NCBI RefSeq assembly: GCF_052113705.1
Contig: NZ_JBGQOG010000001.1
Location: 310,001 to 374,000, forward strand
Reading direction: 5' to 3'
From: JBGQOG01 sp052113705
GTDB lineage: Bacteria; Pseudomonadota; Alphaproteobacteria; Rhodobacterales; Rhodobacteraceae
DNA: 64,000 nucleotides
Under the pieces are notes generated by a model that was not told the origin of the DNA, did no database searches, and was given only the letters and a program-made list of their open reading frames with translations. Positions 33,827 through 41,029 of the stretch are shown here, piece by piece. The first letter of the stretch is position 1. Every line of letters begins with the position of its first letter. A program made the translations under genes and the position numbers.

Positions 33827-34311
33827 GCGGCACCTGCGGGGGCTGCGGGCTTTCGGACGGGCGGGCGCTCCAGAGTAAACGCGCCGGTGGCGCAGGCCAC
33901 GGGGCGGCTTTGGTCGAGATCATAGGCCGTGGCGCGGACGAAGGCGACCGAGCGGGTGACGTGGTAGCAGGTGGCGCGGGTGGTGATCGGCTGCCCCGGT
34001 GTGGCACCACGCATGTAATCAATGCGCAGGTCAATGGTCGCGGTGGCGAGGGGGCCCGAGGGATGGCTCATCGCTGCCGCGCCACAGCAGGTGTCCATCA
34101 GCACCGAGACCGCGCCGCCATGGATCACACCGCTGCGCGGGTCGCCCACCAACCGCGCGTCATAGGGCATGGAAATCACCGCTTCACCGCCGCCGATGCT
34201 GTCCAGCCGCATGCCCAGCGCCTGCGCATGGGGGATCGCCTCAATGAATTGCCGGGCGATGCGGGTCATCTCTTCGGCGGTGGGCAGATCGGCAGGCGGG
34301 GACGATTCCAT
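33823..34311 (-). CDS. PaaI-type thioesterase (second of two)
   Basis: The 162-residue hotdog-fold protein has GVIHGGAVSVLMDTCCGAA, matching the PaaI catalytic loop and Asp-containing helix, and the strand TIDLRIDYMRGATPG. It shares fold and motif with its downstream neighbour, but identity outside the motif is low, so they may act as a heteromer or on different CoA esters. CCGGAGCGCCC places the start at ATG 34311; the open frame to 34539 is leader. It is the first gene of the three-gene unit thioesterase-thioesterase-MATE, divergent from merR 1. Confidence 0.88.
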   Translation of the reverse strand: MESSPPADLPTAEEMTRIARQFIEAIPHAQALGMRLDSIGGGEAVISMPYDARLVGDPRSGVIHGGAVSVLMDTCCGAAAMSHPSGPLATATIDLRIDYMRGATPGQPITTRATCYHVTRSVAFVRATAYDLDQSRPVACATGAFTLERPPVRKPAAPAGAA

Positions 34312-34486
34312 CGGGCGCTCCGGAAACTGGTTTTGCCCGACTATCCGCGCCCTGCCCGTCCCCCGCAAGAGCGGTCCGGGCGTAAAGGCGCGCGCCCGGC
34401 CGTGCAGGGGCCGCAACGTCATCTTCCGCAGCAGGTCGTTGAGATCGCAGTCACAACGCGCTAGCCTGCCCGGGCGGGAGGACGCG

Positions 34487-34852
34487 ATGACCGAACACTT
34501 GCTGAGTTTCAAAGAGATGTGCGCCAAATTCGAGGTCACCCCCCGAACGCTGCGCTATTATGAATATATCGAACTGCTCAAGCCGCAGAAGGAAGGCCGC
34601 GCCCGCCATTATGGCCCGCGTGATCTGGCGCGGATGACGCTGATTCTGCGCGGCCGCCGTTTTGGCTTCAGCCTGGAGGAGATCCGCCGCTGGCTGCTCC
34701 TCTACGATCAGAAGGGCACGCGTGAGCAATATCAGATCTGGGTGGAAATGGCCGACCGGCAGCTGGCGGCCCTGACCGAGCAGCAGCGCGAGCTGGAGGC
34801 GACCATCGCCGATTTGCGACAATTGCGCGAAGAGACCGCCCGCGCGCTCTGA
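34487..34852 (+). CDS. MerR family transcriptional regulator 1
   Basis: The 121-residue protein begins with a MerR DNA-binding domain: LSFKEMCAKFEVTPRTLRYYEYIELLKP, the winged-helix segment GRARHYGPRDLARMTLILRG, then FGFSLEEIRRWL. A C-terminal coiled coil (WVEMADRQLAALTEQQRELEATIADLRQL) provides dimerisation. No Cys-based metal site is visible. It resembles regulators of fatty acid and branched-chain amino acid oxidation genes. GGGAGGACGCG precedes the ATG. It lies 175 bases from the divergent thioesterase gene, 258 bases before a paralogue of itself. Confidence 0.9.
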   Translation: MTEHLLSFKEMCAKFEVTPRTLRYYEYIELLKPQKEGRARHYGPRDLARMTLILRGRRFGFSLEEIRRWLLLYDQKGTREQYQIWVEMADRQLAALTEQQRELEATIADLRQLREETARAL

Positions 34853-34869
34853 GCGTCCACGACACCGCA

Positions 34870-34921
34870 CACCGTGCAAAACCCCGCCGCGGCGCGGGTT
34901 TCTCTGCGTTTTTGCACGGTG
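34870..34921. repeat. Twelve-bp perfect inverted repeat after merR 1
   Basis: CACCGTGCAAAA (34870-34881) and TTTTGCACGGTG (34910-34921) match perfectly, enclosing a GC-rich CCCGC/GCGGG stem. It may end transcription of merR 1 or bind a dimeric regulator; no T run follows the outer stem. Confidence 0.7.
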
Positions 34922-34960
34922 GCCTGTGCCCTGCCTGCCTTGCCGTTGCCGATGCGTGGT

Positions 34961-35035
34961 TTACTTTAACGTCATCCATTCCTGACATAACGTCATCATC
35001 CGCTATGACGCGACGTCAGAGTTACGCGAACGTCA
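34961..35035 (+). promoter_or_regulatory. Array of four palindromic ACGTCA boxes before merR 2
   Basis: Boxes at 34961-34974, 34983-34995, 35006-35018 and 35022-35035 share a T(G/T)AC half, three to five bases and (A)CGTCA. The third is a perfect TGACG-N3-CGTCA. Centre spacing is about 17-23 bases, close to two helix turns. This is the likely operator region for a MerR dimer, probably the product of the next gene, controlling itself and the downstream acyl-CoA oxidation genes. In other bacteria LiuR-type MerR proteins bind similar ACGT-rich palindromes. Confidence 0.65.
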
Positions 35036-35110
35036 ACAGAGCCCTACCTTGGTCCGCAAGATGATCTGCGGCAGGGGCACGGGCTACCGGCACCTGAAAG
35101 GCAGAGAAGC

Positions 35111-35509
35111 ATGAGTGATGATGATGTGATGACGATCCGCGAAATGTGCGATGCATATGACGTGACGCCGCGCACGCTTCGCTTTTACGAATCGAAGGAG
35201 CTGTTGTTCCCGATCCGTCAGGGACAAAAGCGGCTGTTCACCCGGCGCGACCGGGGCCGTCTGAAGCTGATCCTGCGCGGCAAGCGCTTTGGCTTCAGCC
35301 TCGAGGACATCCGCCAGCTTCTGGGAATGTATGCGATGGGCGATCAGCAACGCTCGCAACTGGAGAAGACGCTTGAACTGGCCCGCGCACGGCTGGCCGA
35401 GATGGAGCGCCAGCGCGACGAGCTGACCCAGACCATCGCCGAACTGGGTGAACAGATTGCCTGGGGCGACGGGGAATTGGAGCGGATGCGGGGCAAGCCC
35501 GCCGCCTGA
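35111..35509 (+). CDS. MerR family transcriptional regulator 2
   Basis: The 132-residue protein has the MerR domain MTIREMCDAYDVTPRTLRFYE, the wing with GQKRLFTRRDRGRLKLILRG, FGFSLEDIRQLLGMY, and a long coiled coil (EKTLELARARLAEMERQRDELTQTI). It is a paralogue of merR 1 (shared TPRTLR-YE, KLILRG-RFGFSLE) with a longer tail. No metal-binding Cys occur, which fits an acyl-CoA or other organic effector. The gene follows the four-box array and is 38 bases before the acyl-CoA dehydrogenase gene, so it probably heads and controls that cluster. The leader GGCAGAGAAGC is a moderate ribosome binding site. Confidence 0.9.
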   Translation: MSDDDVMTIREMCDAYDVTPRTLRFYESKELLFPIRQGQKRLFTRRDRGRLKLILRGKRFGFSLEDIRQLLGMYAMGDQQRSQLEKTLELARARLAEMERQRDELTQTIAELGEQIAWGDGELERMRGKPAA

Positions 35510-35547
35510 TCCCCGCCCGCCCGCCGGAACGCATGAGGGAGAGAGAC

Positions 35548-37323
35548 ATGCCGAGCTATACCGCCCCCACCAAAGACATGCAGTTCGTGCTGCATGAGGT
35601 GCTGAAAGTGACCGAAACCGGGGTGCCCGGCTATGAGGATCTGGAGGCGGATTTCACCGAAGCCGTGCTGGAAGCGGCAGGCAAGGTGGCTTCGGAAGTC
35701 CTGGCGCCGCTCAATGCTTCCGGCGATCAGGAAGGTTGCCATCTGGAAAACGGCGTCGTGCGCACGCCCAAGGGTTTCAAGGCGGCGTTCGAGGCGATGA
35801 AAGACGGCGGCTGGACCGCGCTGGATTGTGACCCCGAATACGGCGGTCAGGGCATGCCCTATCTCTTGGGCTGCGCGGTGGGCGAGATTTTCGTCTCGGC
35901 CAATATGGCGTTCAACATGTATCAGGGCCTAACGCATGGCGCCTATTCGGCGATCCATGTGCATGGCACGCCCGAACAAAAAGCCACCTATCTGCCGAAA
36001 ATGGTCTCTTGTGACTGGACCGGCACGATGAACCTGACCGAACCGCATTGCGGCACCGATCTGGGGCTGATGCGCACCAAGGCCGAACCGCAGGACGATG
36101 GCAGCTACCGCATCACCGGCCAAAAGATCTTCATCTCGGCGGGCGAGCATGATCTGGCCGAAAACATCATCCATCTGGTGCTGGCCAAGGCCCCGGGCGG
36201 CGGCGAGGGGACCAAGGGCGTCTCGCTCTTCATCGTGCCGAAGTTTCTGGTCAACGAAGATGGCTCTCTGGGCGACCGCAACGGCGTGGCGGTGGGCTCG
36301 ATCGAAGAAAAGATGGGCATTCATGGCAATGCCACCTGCGTGATGAATTATGACGGCGCCAAAGGCTGGCTGCTCGGCGATCTGCACAAGGGCATGCGGG
36401 CGATGTTCACCATGATGAACGAGGCGCGTCTGGGCGTTGGCCTGCAGGGCTATGCGGTGGCCGAGGCCGCCTATCAAAACGCCGTCACCTATGCCAAGGA
36501 CCGGCTGCAGGGCCGGGCGGTGACCGGTGTGGAAAATCCCTCGGGCCCCGCCGATCCGCTAATCGTGCACCCCGACATCCGCCGCAACCTGATGGATCAA
36601 AAGAGCTTTCTGGAAGGCGCGCGGGCCTTCACCTTCTGGGGCGCGCATCTGATTGACCGCGGCCACCGGGCAGAAGATGCCGATGCCGAAGGGCTGATCT
36701 CGCTGATGACGCCGGTGATCAAAGGGTTCCTCACCGACAAGGGCTTTGAGACGGCGGTGAATGCGCAGCAGGTTTACGGCGGCCATGGCTATATCGAGGA
36801 ATGGGGCATGTCGCAGTTCGTGCGCGATGCCCGGATCGCGATGATCTATGAGGGCGCCAATGGCGTGCAGGCACTGGATCTGGTCGGGCGCAAGCTGGCG
36901 GCGGATGGCGGCAAGCATGTGATGGCCTTCTTTGAAATGGTAAAGGCCTTTTGCAAGGAAAACGCCGAGGTCGAGGGCATGGAGCCCTTTGTCGGGCCGC
37001 TGAAAGCCGCCTCCAAGGATCTGCAGGCGGCGGGCATGTTCTTCATGCAGAACGGCATGAAGAACCCGAATGCCGCGCTGGCCGGGTCCTATGATTTCAT
37101 GCATCTTTTCGGCCATGTCTGTCTGGGCCTGATGTGGGGCCGGATGGCGAAAGCCGCACTGGAGGCGCTGGCCGCAGGTGCCGCGGATCCAGCGTTTTAC
37201 GAGACGAAACTGGCCACCGGGCGCTATTACATGGCGCGGCAATTGCCGATGACCGCAACGCATCTGGCACGGATCAATTCGGGCGCCGATCCGGTGATGG
37301 CACTGGCCGCCGAAGCGTTCTAA
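35548..37323 (+). CDS. Acyl-CoA dehydrogenase, large DmdC-like type
   Basis: The 591-residue protein belongs to the long branch of acyl-CoA dehydrogenases that includes 3-methylmercaptopropionyl-CoA dehydrogenase DmdC. Features: TMNLTEPHCGTDLGLMRTKA and GQKIFISAGEHD in the middle beta domain for FAD and substrate, EEKMGIHGNATCVMNYDGA, QVYGGHGYIEEWGMSQFVRD, and the catalytic Glu in IAMIYEGANGVQALDLVGRK. A C-terminal extension of about 120 residues is typical of this branch. The enzyme makes trans-2-enoyl-CoA. GAGGGAGAGAGAC precedes the ATG. DMSP breakdown is not implied without DmdB and DmdD; medium- or long-chain fatty acids are as likely. Confidence 0.9.
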   Translation: MPSYTAPTKDMQFVLHEVLKVTETGVPGYEDLEADFTEAVLEAAGKVASEVLAPLNASGDQEGCHLENGVVRTPKGFKAAFEAMKDGGWTALDCDPEYGGQGMPYLLGCAVGEIFVSANMAFNMYQGLTHGAYSAIHVHGTPEQKATYLPKMVSCDWTGTMNLTEPHCGTDLGLMRTKAEPQDDGSYRITGQKIFISAGEHDLAENIIHLVLAKAPGGGEGTKGVSLFIVPKFLVNEDGSLGDRNGVAVGSIEEKMGIHGNATCVMNYDGAKGWLLGDLHKGMRAMFTMMNEARLGVGLQGYAVAEAAYQNAVTYAKDRLQGRAVTGVENPSGPADPLIVHPDIRRNLMDQKSFLEGARAFTFWGAHLIDRGHRAEDADAEGLISLMTPVIKGFLTDKGFETAVNAQQVYGGHGYIEEWGMSQFVRDARIAMIYEGANGVQALDLVGRKLAADGGKHVMAFFEMVKAFCKENAEVEGMEPFVGPLKAASKDLQAAGMFFMQNGMKNPNAALAGSYDFMHLFGHVCLGLMWGRMAKAALEALAAGAADPAFYETKLATGRYYMARQLPMTATHLARINSGADPVMALAAEAF

Positions 37324-37377
37324 GCTACCCCCGACACCGGTGCCGCCGCCCCTTGGCGGTGCCGGAACGGAGGAGCC

Positions 37378-37833
37378 ATGATGACCGAAGATCGCTGGCA
37401 GGATTTTCCTGAGGCGCAGGGTGGCTGCCAATGCGGCGCCCTGCGCTTTCACATTTCGGCGGGGCCCGCCCGCGCCACACTCTGCCATTGCCGCATGTGC
37501 CAGCGCGCCAGCGGCAATGCCTTTGCCCCCCTTTATGAAGTGCCCGACGGTCGCATCAGCTGGAGCGGGCAGCCGAAGGAATGGGCCAGCTCTAACCTCG
37601 CCACCCGCGGCTTTTGCGACATCTGCGGCACGCCGCTTTACTATCGCAGTCAGGGCACGACCGAGATCATGGCGGGCACATTGACCCCGGATTTCCCCTA
37701 CCGCCCACATGACAATTGCGGGGTGGAATCGCGCAAAGACTGGCTGGCCACGCTGCACAGCCTGCCCGACCGCCCGACCAGCCCCGATCTGCTGGCCGGG
37801 GTGGTTTCCTATCAAATGGCCGAGGGGATCTGA
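37378..37833 (+). CDS. GFA/CENP-V fold zinc protein
   Basis: The 151-residue protein has the zinc ligands of the glutathione-dependent formaldehyde-activating (GFA) fold: GGCQCGALRF, LCHCRMCQRASGN and GFCDICGTPLYY. Members were first tied to formaldehyde-glutathione adduct formation, but most have unknown function. A double ATG (37378/37381) follows GGAGGAGCC. It lies 54 bases after the acyl-CoA dehydrogenase gene, and its TGA overlaps the next ATG by one base (TGATG), so the two small genes are translationally coupled inside the oxidation cluster. Confidence 0.85.
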   Translation: MMTEDRWQDFPEAQGGCQCGALRFHISAGPARATLCHCRMCQRASGNAFAPLYEVPDGRISWSGQPKEWASSNLATRGFCDICGTPLYYRSQGTTEIMAGTLTPDFPYRPHDNCGVESRKDWLATLHSLPDRPTSPDLLAGVVSYQMAEGI

Positions 37834-38045
37834 TGCCGAAACGCTTGAAACTGACCCGCCGTTTTCCGGTGGCGCTGACCAATGACGCCTACCGCCGCCT
37901 CAACCGTTTTGCCGATGAGGCGGGGATCACCCCGGATGAGGCGCTGACCTTTTTGTTCGAGCATTTCAACTCGGTCACCCATGCCGAGAACCTGATTGCC
38001 CGGCTGCGGCTGTTCAAGGCCGAGCTGGACGACCGCAAGGCCTGA
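37833..38045 (+). CDS. Small ribbon-helix-helix-like protein
   Basis: The 70-residue product starts MPKRLKLTRRFPVALTND and continues AYRRLNRFADEAGITPDEAL, then FLFEHF. A short strand followed by two helices with the turn GITPDE fits the CopG/Arc ribbon-helix-helix pattern, so DNA binding is possible. The basic N-terminus supports this. There is no toxin gene beside it, so an antitoxin role is not suggested. It starts within the stop of the GFA gene. Function is unknown. Confidence 0.7.
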   Translation: MPKRLKLTRRFPVALTNDAYRRLNRFADEAGITPDEALTFLFEHFNSVTHAENLIARLRLFKAELDDRKA

Positions 38046-38074
38046 CCACCGCCCGGGCAGCCCGGCGACGCGAA

Positions 38075-38091
38075 GTCACCCCGGTGGTGAC
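38075..38091. promoter_or_regulatory. Inverted repeat in the gap before the GST gene
   Basis: GTCACC and GGTGAC form a perfect 6-bp palindrome around CCGGT, 97 bases upstream of the GST start. It could be an operator or an end signal of the preceding small gene. Confidence 0.45.
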
Positions 38092-38187
38092 GTTGCGGCG
38101 CGGGGCGGCCAAGGGCCTTACGCGCAGGTCAATTCGTGCCAATATACACCCTGAGGACGGGGTGCCGAAACCCCCGGGGAGAATGCG

Positions 38188-38817
38188 ATGACGGCGAAAC
38201 TCTATTGCTTTGGTGAAAGCGGCAATGCCTATAAAGCGGCGCTGACCATGGCGCTGACGGGCTATGACTGGACCCCGGTCTATGTCGATTTCTTCAACGG
38301 CGGCGCCCGCACGCCCGAGTTTCTGGCGATCAACGAAATGGGCGAAGCGCCGGTTTTCGTTGAGGGCGATCTGACGCTGACGCAATCCTGCGTCATTCAG
38401 CTGCATGTGGCGGAAAAGACCGGCAAGCTGCTGCAGGGCGACCGCAATGAGATTATGCGCTGGCTGTTCTGGGATGCGCAAAAAGGCTCCGGTCAGCAGG
38501 GCGTGTTGCGGTTTCTCAAGAATTTCCTGCCCGAGGACAAGCGCCCGGAACAGGCGATCGGCTTTGTCTCGGCCCGGGTCACCACCGCGCTCGGCGTGTT
38601 GGAGCGGCACCTCGCGGGGCGCGACTGGATGGTGGGCGATGGCGTGACCCTCGCCGATACCGCCTGCTGCGGCTATCTTTACTACCCCGAGCCCTTCGGG
38701 TTCGAGCGTGACAAATTCCCGAATATTTCCAACTGGCTGGACCGGATCAGCGCCCTGCCCGGCTGGAAACATCCCTATGAAATGATGCCCGGCAGCCCGG
38801 CTGACCGCGGGCTTTGA
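38188..38817 (+). CDS. Glutathione S-transferase
   Basis: The 209-residue protein is a canonical soluble GST. The N-terminal thioredoxin fold begins with KLYCFGESGNAYKAALTMALTG, with a Ser in the usual active-site region, and has NEMGEAPVFVEGDLTLTQSCVI for glutathione binding (cis-Pro and Gln-Ser). The C-terminal helices carry DWMVGDGVTLADTACCGYLYY. GGGGAGAATGCG precedes the ATG. It stands between the GFA/RHH pair and the thiolase gene, on the same strand, and may detoxify reactive acyl or aldehyde intermediates; this is contextual inference. Confidence 0.88.
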   Translation: MTAKLYCFGESGNAYKAALTMALTGYDWTPVYVDFFNGGARTPEFLAINEMGEAPVFVEGDLTLTQSCVIQLHVAEKTGKLLQGDRNEIMRWLFWDAQKGSGQQGVLRFLKNFLPEDKRPEQAIGFVSARVTTALGVLERHLAGRDWMVGDGVTLADTACCGYLYYPEPFGFERDKFPNISNWLDRISALPGWKHPYEMMPGSPADRGL

Positions 38818-38859
38818 GCGCCCGCCCCGCCGCTGCTGGTAATGCCTGAGGAGGACATG

Positions 38860-40071
38860 ATGACCGAAGCCTATATCTACGACGCTGCCCGCACCCCGCG
38901 CGGCAAGGGCCGCGCCGATGGCAGCCTGCATGAGGTGACTTCGGTCGCGCTCTCGGCCCGGCTGATGAATGCGATGAAGGCCCGCAACGGGCTGGAAGGG
39001 CATGCGGTTGAGGATGTGATCTGGGGCAACGTGACCCAGGTGGGCGAACAGGGCGGCTGCCTTGCGCGCTCGGCGGTGCTCCTCTCGGATCTGGATGAGC
39101 GCATTCCCGGGCTGGCGATCAACCGCTTTTGCGCCAGCGGCATGGAGGCGGTGAACCTCGCCGCCAACCAGATCAAGGGCGGCGCGGGCATGGCCTATCT
39201 GGCGGGCGGGGTCGAGATGATGGGCCGCGTGGCGATGGGCTCGGACGGCGCGGCGATTGCCGTCGACCCCAGCCTCGCGATGAAAACCTATTTCGTGCCG
39301 CAGGGGATTTCGGCGGATATTATCGCGACGGAATATGGCTTTACCCGCGAAATGGCCGATGCTTTGGCGGTGGAAAGCCAGCGCCGGGCAACGCAGGCCT
39401 GGGCCGAGGGGCGTTTTGCCAAATCAGTGGTGCCGGTCGTGGACCAGAACGGCGCCACCATCCTCGCGCGTGACGAATTCATCCGCCCCGAGACCACGGC
39501 GGAGACGCTGGCGGCGCTGAAGCCCAGCTTCAAGGAAATGGGCGAGGTGATGCCCGGTTTCGACAAGGTGGCGATGCTGAAATACCCGCATCTGGCGGCA
39601 ATCAACCACATCCACCACGCGGGCAACTCTTCGGGCATCGTCGATGGGGCGGCGGCCGTGCTGGTCGGCAACAAGGAATTTGGCGAGAAATACGGGCTGA
39701 AACCCCGCGCCCGCATCCGCGCCACCGCGAAAATCGGCACCGATCCCACCATCATGCTGACCGGCCCGGTGCCGGTCACCGAAAAGATCCTGCGCGACAG
39801 CGGCATGTCGATCTCGGACATCGACCTGTTCGAGGTGAACGAGGCCTTTGCCTCGGTCGTGCTGCGCTTCATGCAGGCGTTTGACGTCGATGCATCCAAG
39901 GTCAACGTCAACGGCGGCTCGATTGCGATGGGTCACCCGTTGGGGGCCACCGGCGCGATCATCATCGGCACGCTTCTGGATGAGCTGGAGCGGACCGGCA
40001 AAGGCACCGGCCTTGCCACGCTCTGCATCGCCTCCGGCATGGGGGCGGCGACCATCATTGAACGGTTGTGA
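38860..40071 (+). CDS. Acetyl-CoA acyltransferase (3-ketoacyl-CoA thiolase)
   Basis: The 403-residue thiolase cleaves 3-ketoacyl-CoA to acetyl-CoA and a shorter acyl-CoA. The nucleophilic Cys is residue 91 in INRFCASGMEAVNLAANQI. The His in GGSIAMGHPLGATGA and the second Cys in LCIASGMGAATIIERL complete the active site, and FEVNEAFASVVLRF is the family NEAF motif. GAGGAGG lies five bases before the second of two ATGs, so 38860 is preferred over 38857. It belongs to the oxidation cluster with the dehydrogenase and the hydratase/dehydrogenase fusion. Confidence 0.94.
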   Translation: MTEAYIYDAARTPRGKGRADGSLHEVTSVALSARLMNAMKARNGLEGHAVEDVIWGNVTQVGEQGGCLARSAVLLSDLDERIPGLAINRFCASGMEAVNLAANQIKGGAGMAYLAGGVEMMGRVAMGSDGAAIAVDPSLAMKTYFVPQGISADIIATEYGFTREMADALAVESQRRATQAWAEGRFAKSVVPVVDQNGATILARDEFIRPETTAETLAALKPSFKEMGEVMPGFDKVAMLKYPHLAAINHIHHAGNSSGIVDGAAAVLVGNKEFGEKYGLKPRARIRATAKIGTDPTIMLTGPVPVTEKILRDSGMSISDIDLFEVNEAFASVVLRFMQAFDVDASKVNVNGGSIAMGHPLGATGAIIIGTLLDELERTGKGTGLATLCIASGMGAATIIERL

Positions 40072-40082
40072 AGGGGGAGGCG

Positions 40083-40556
40083 ATGCCAAAACTTGACCTG
40101 AGCCAGATCGCCCCGCAGGCGGGCAGCACCTATCCCGAACCCTTCGCCAGTCAGATGGAAGGGCGCAGTTACCTGCGGCTGGGACAGGCGGCAGGCCTGA
40201 CGCAGTTCGGCGCCAATATTGTCATTTTGCAACCGGGAGCGATGTCTTCGCAGCGCCATTGGCATCTGAAAGAGGACGAATTCGTCATCATGCTGTCGGG
40301 CGAATGCGTGATGGTGCTGGACGCAGGCGAGACGGTGATGCGCCCCGGCGATGCGGCGGCCTTTCCGGCGGGGCTGGCCGATGGCCATCATTTCATCAAC
40401 CGCAGCAGTGAAGAGGCGCGGTTTTTGGTGGTGGGCAGCAAAAGCCCGGAGGAAGTTTGCACCTATTCCGACGTCGATCTGCATCTGACCGTCGCGGGCG
40501 GTGGCTACCAATACAGCCACAAAGACGGCACCCCCTATCCGAAAAAGGGCAGCTGA
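40083..40556 (+). CDS. Cupin protein 1 of a tandem pair
   Basis: The 157-residue single-domain cupin has the metal motif SQRHWHLKEDEFVIMLSGE in place of G(X)5HXH(X)3-4E(X)6G and a second motif RPGDAAAFPAGLADGHHFIN. The Glu, two His of motif 1 and His of motif 2 should bind a metal. GGGGGAGGCG precedes the ATG, 11 bases after the thiolase stop. The next gene encodes a paralogue of the same length, with shared GLTQFGA, RHWH, SGE and DGTPYP segments. Function unknown; similar cupins bind or convert small metabolites. Confidence 0.85.
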   Translation: MPKLDLSQIAPQAGSTYPEPFASQMEGRSYLRLGQAAGLTQFGANIVILQPGAMSSQRHWHLKEDEFVIMLSGECVMVLDAGETVMRPGDAAAFPAGLADGHHFINRSSEEARFLVVGSKSPEEVCTYSDVDLHLTVAGGGYQYSHKDGTPYPKKGS

Positions 40557-41029
40557 TGCCGAAGATCACCCCCGTCTTTCAACACGAGGCTGACTCGCAG
40601 CATCCGATCTTGGGCGGTGGCTGCGGCCCCTATAACTATGCGATCCTCGGGGAAGCGGGCGGCCTGACGCAATTTGGCGCGCATCTGGAAATTCTGCCAC
40701 CCGGTTCGCGTTCCAGCTTTCGCCATTGGCACGAGACCGAGGATGAGATGGTCTATCTCCTCTCGGGTGAGGTCGTGCTGATTGAGGAGACGGGCGAAGC
40801 GATTTTGCGCCCCGGCGATACCGCCTGTTGGCCCGCCGGACAGCCGAACGGGCATTGCCTGGAAAACCGCTCCGGTGCGCCCGCCACCTATCTGACTCTC
40901 GGCACACGCTTGCCGGAGGACATCATTCATTACGCCGATCACGATCTGATCACCCATAAGGACGGCGCCGCCCGGGTCTATACCCGCCGCGACGGCACGC
41001 CCTATCCGCAGGGAGGAAACCATGACTGA
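40556..41029 (+). CDS. Cupin protein 2 of a tandem pair
   Basis: The 157-residue cupin matches the preceding gene product in length and motifs: GGLTQFGAHLEILPPGSRSS, FRHWHETEDEMVYLLSGEV and RPGDTACWPAGQPNGHCLEN, with a shared C-terminal DGTPYP. It arose by duplication. Its ATG overlaps the stop of cupin 1 (TGATG), and its own last codons overlap the start of the next gene by eight bases, so expression is tightly coupled to acyl-CoA oxidation. A His residue in the last part (HYADHDLITHKDG) is more abundant than in cupin 1. Confidence 0.85.
   Translation: MPKITPVFQHEADSQHPILGGGCGPYNYAILGEAGGLTQFGAHLEILPPGSRSSFRHWHETEDEMVYLLSGEVVLIEETGEAILRPGDTACWPAGQPNGHCLENRSGAPATYLTLGTRLPEDIIHYADHDLITHKDGAARVYTRRDGTPYPQGGNHD

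Noticed and set aside
35548..37323. Assignment of the acyl-CoA dehydrogenase as DmdC in DMSP breakdown
   Set aside because: Length and domain order agree, but no dmdA, dmdB or dmdD gene is nearby and the branch includes enzymes for other acyl-CoAs.
37833..38045. Toxin-antitoxin system from the RHH-like small gene
   Set aside because: The neighbouring genes are a GFA-fold protein and a GST; no toxin-like frame is adjacent.
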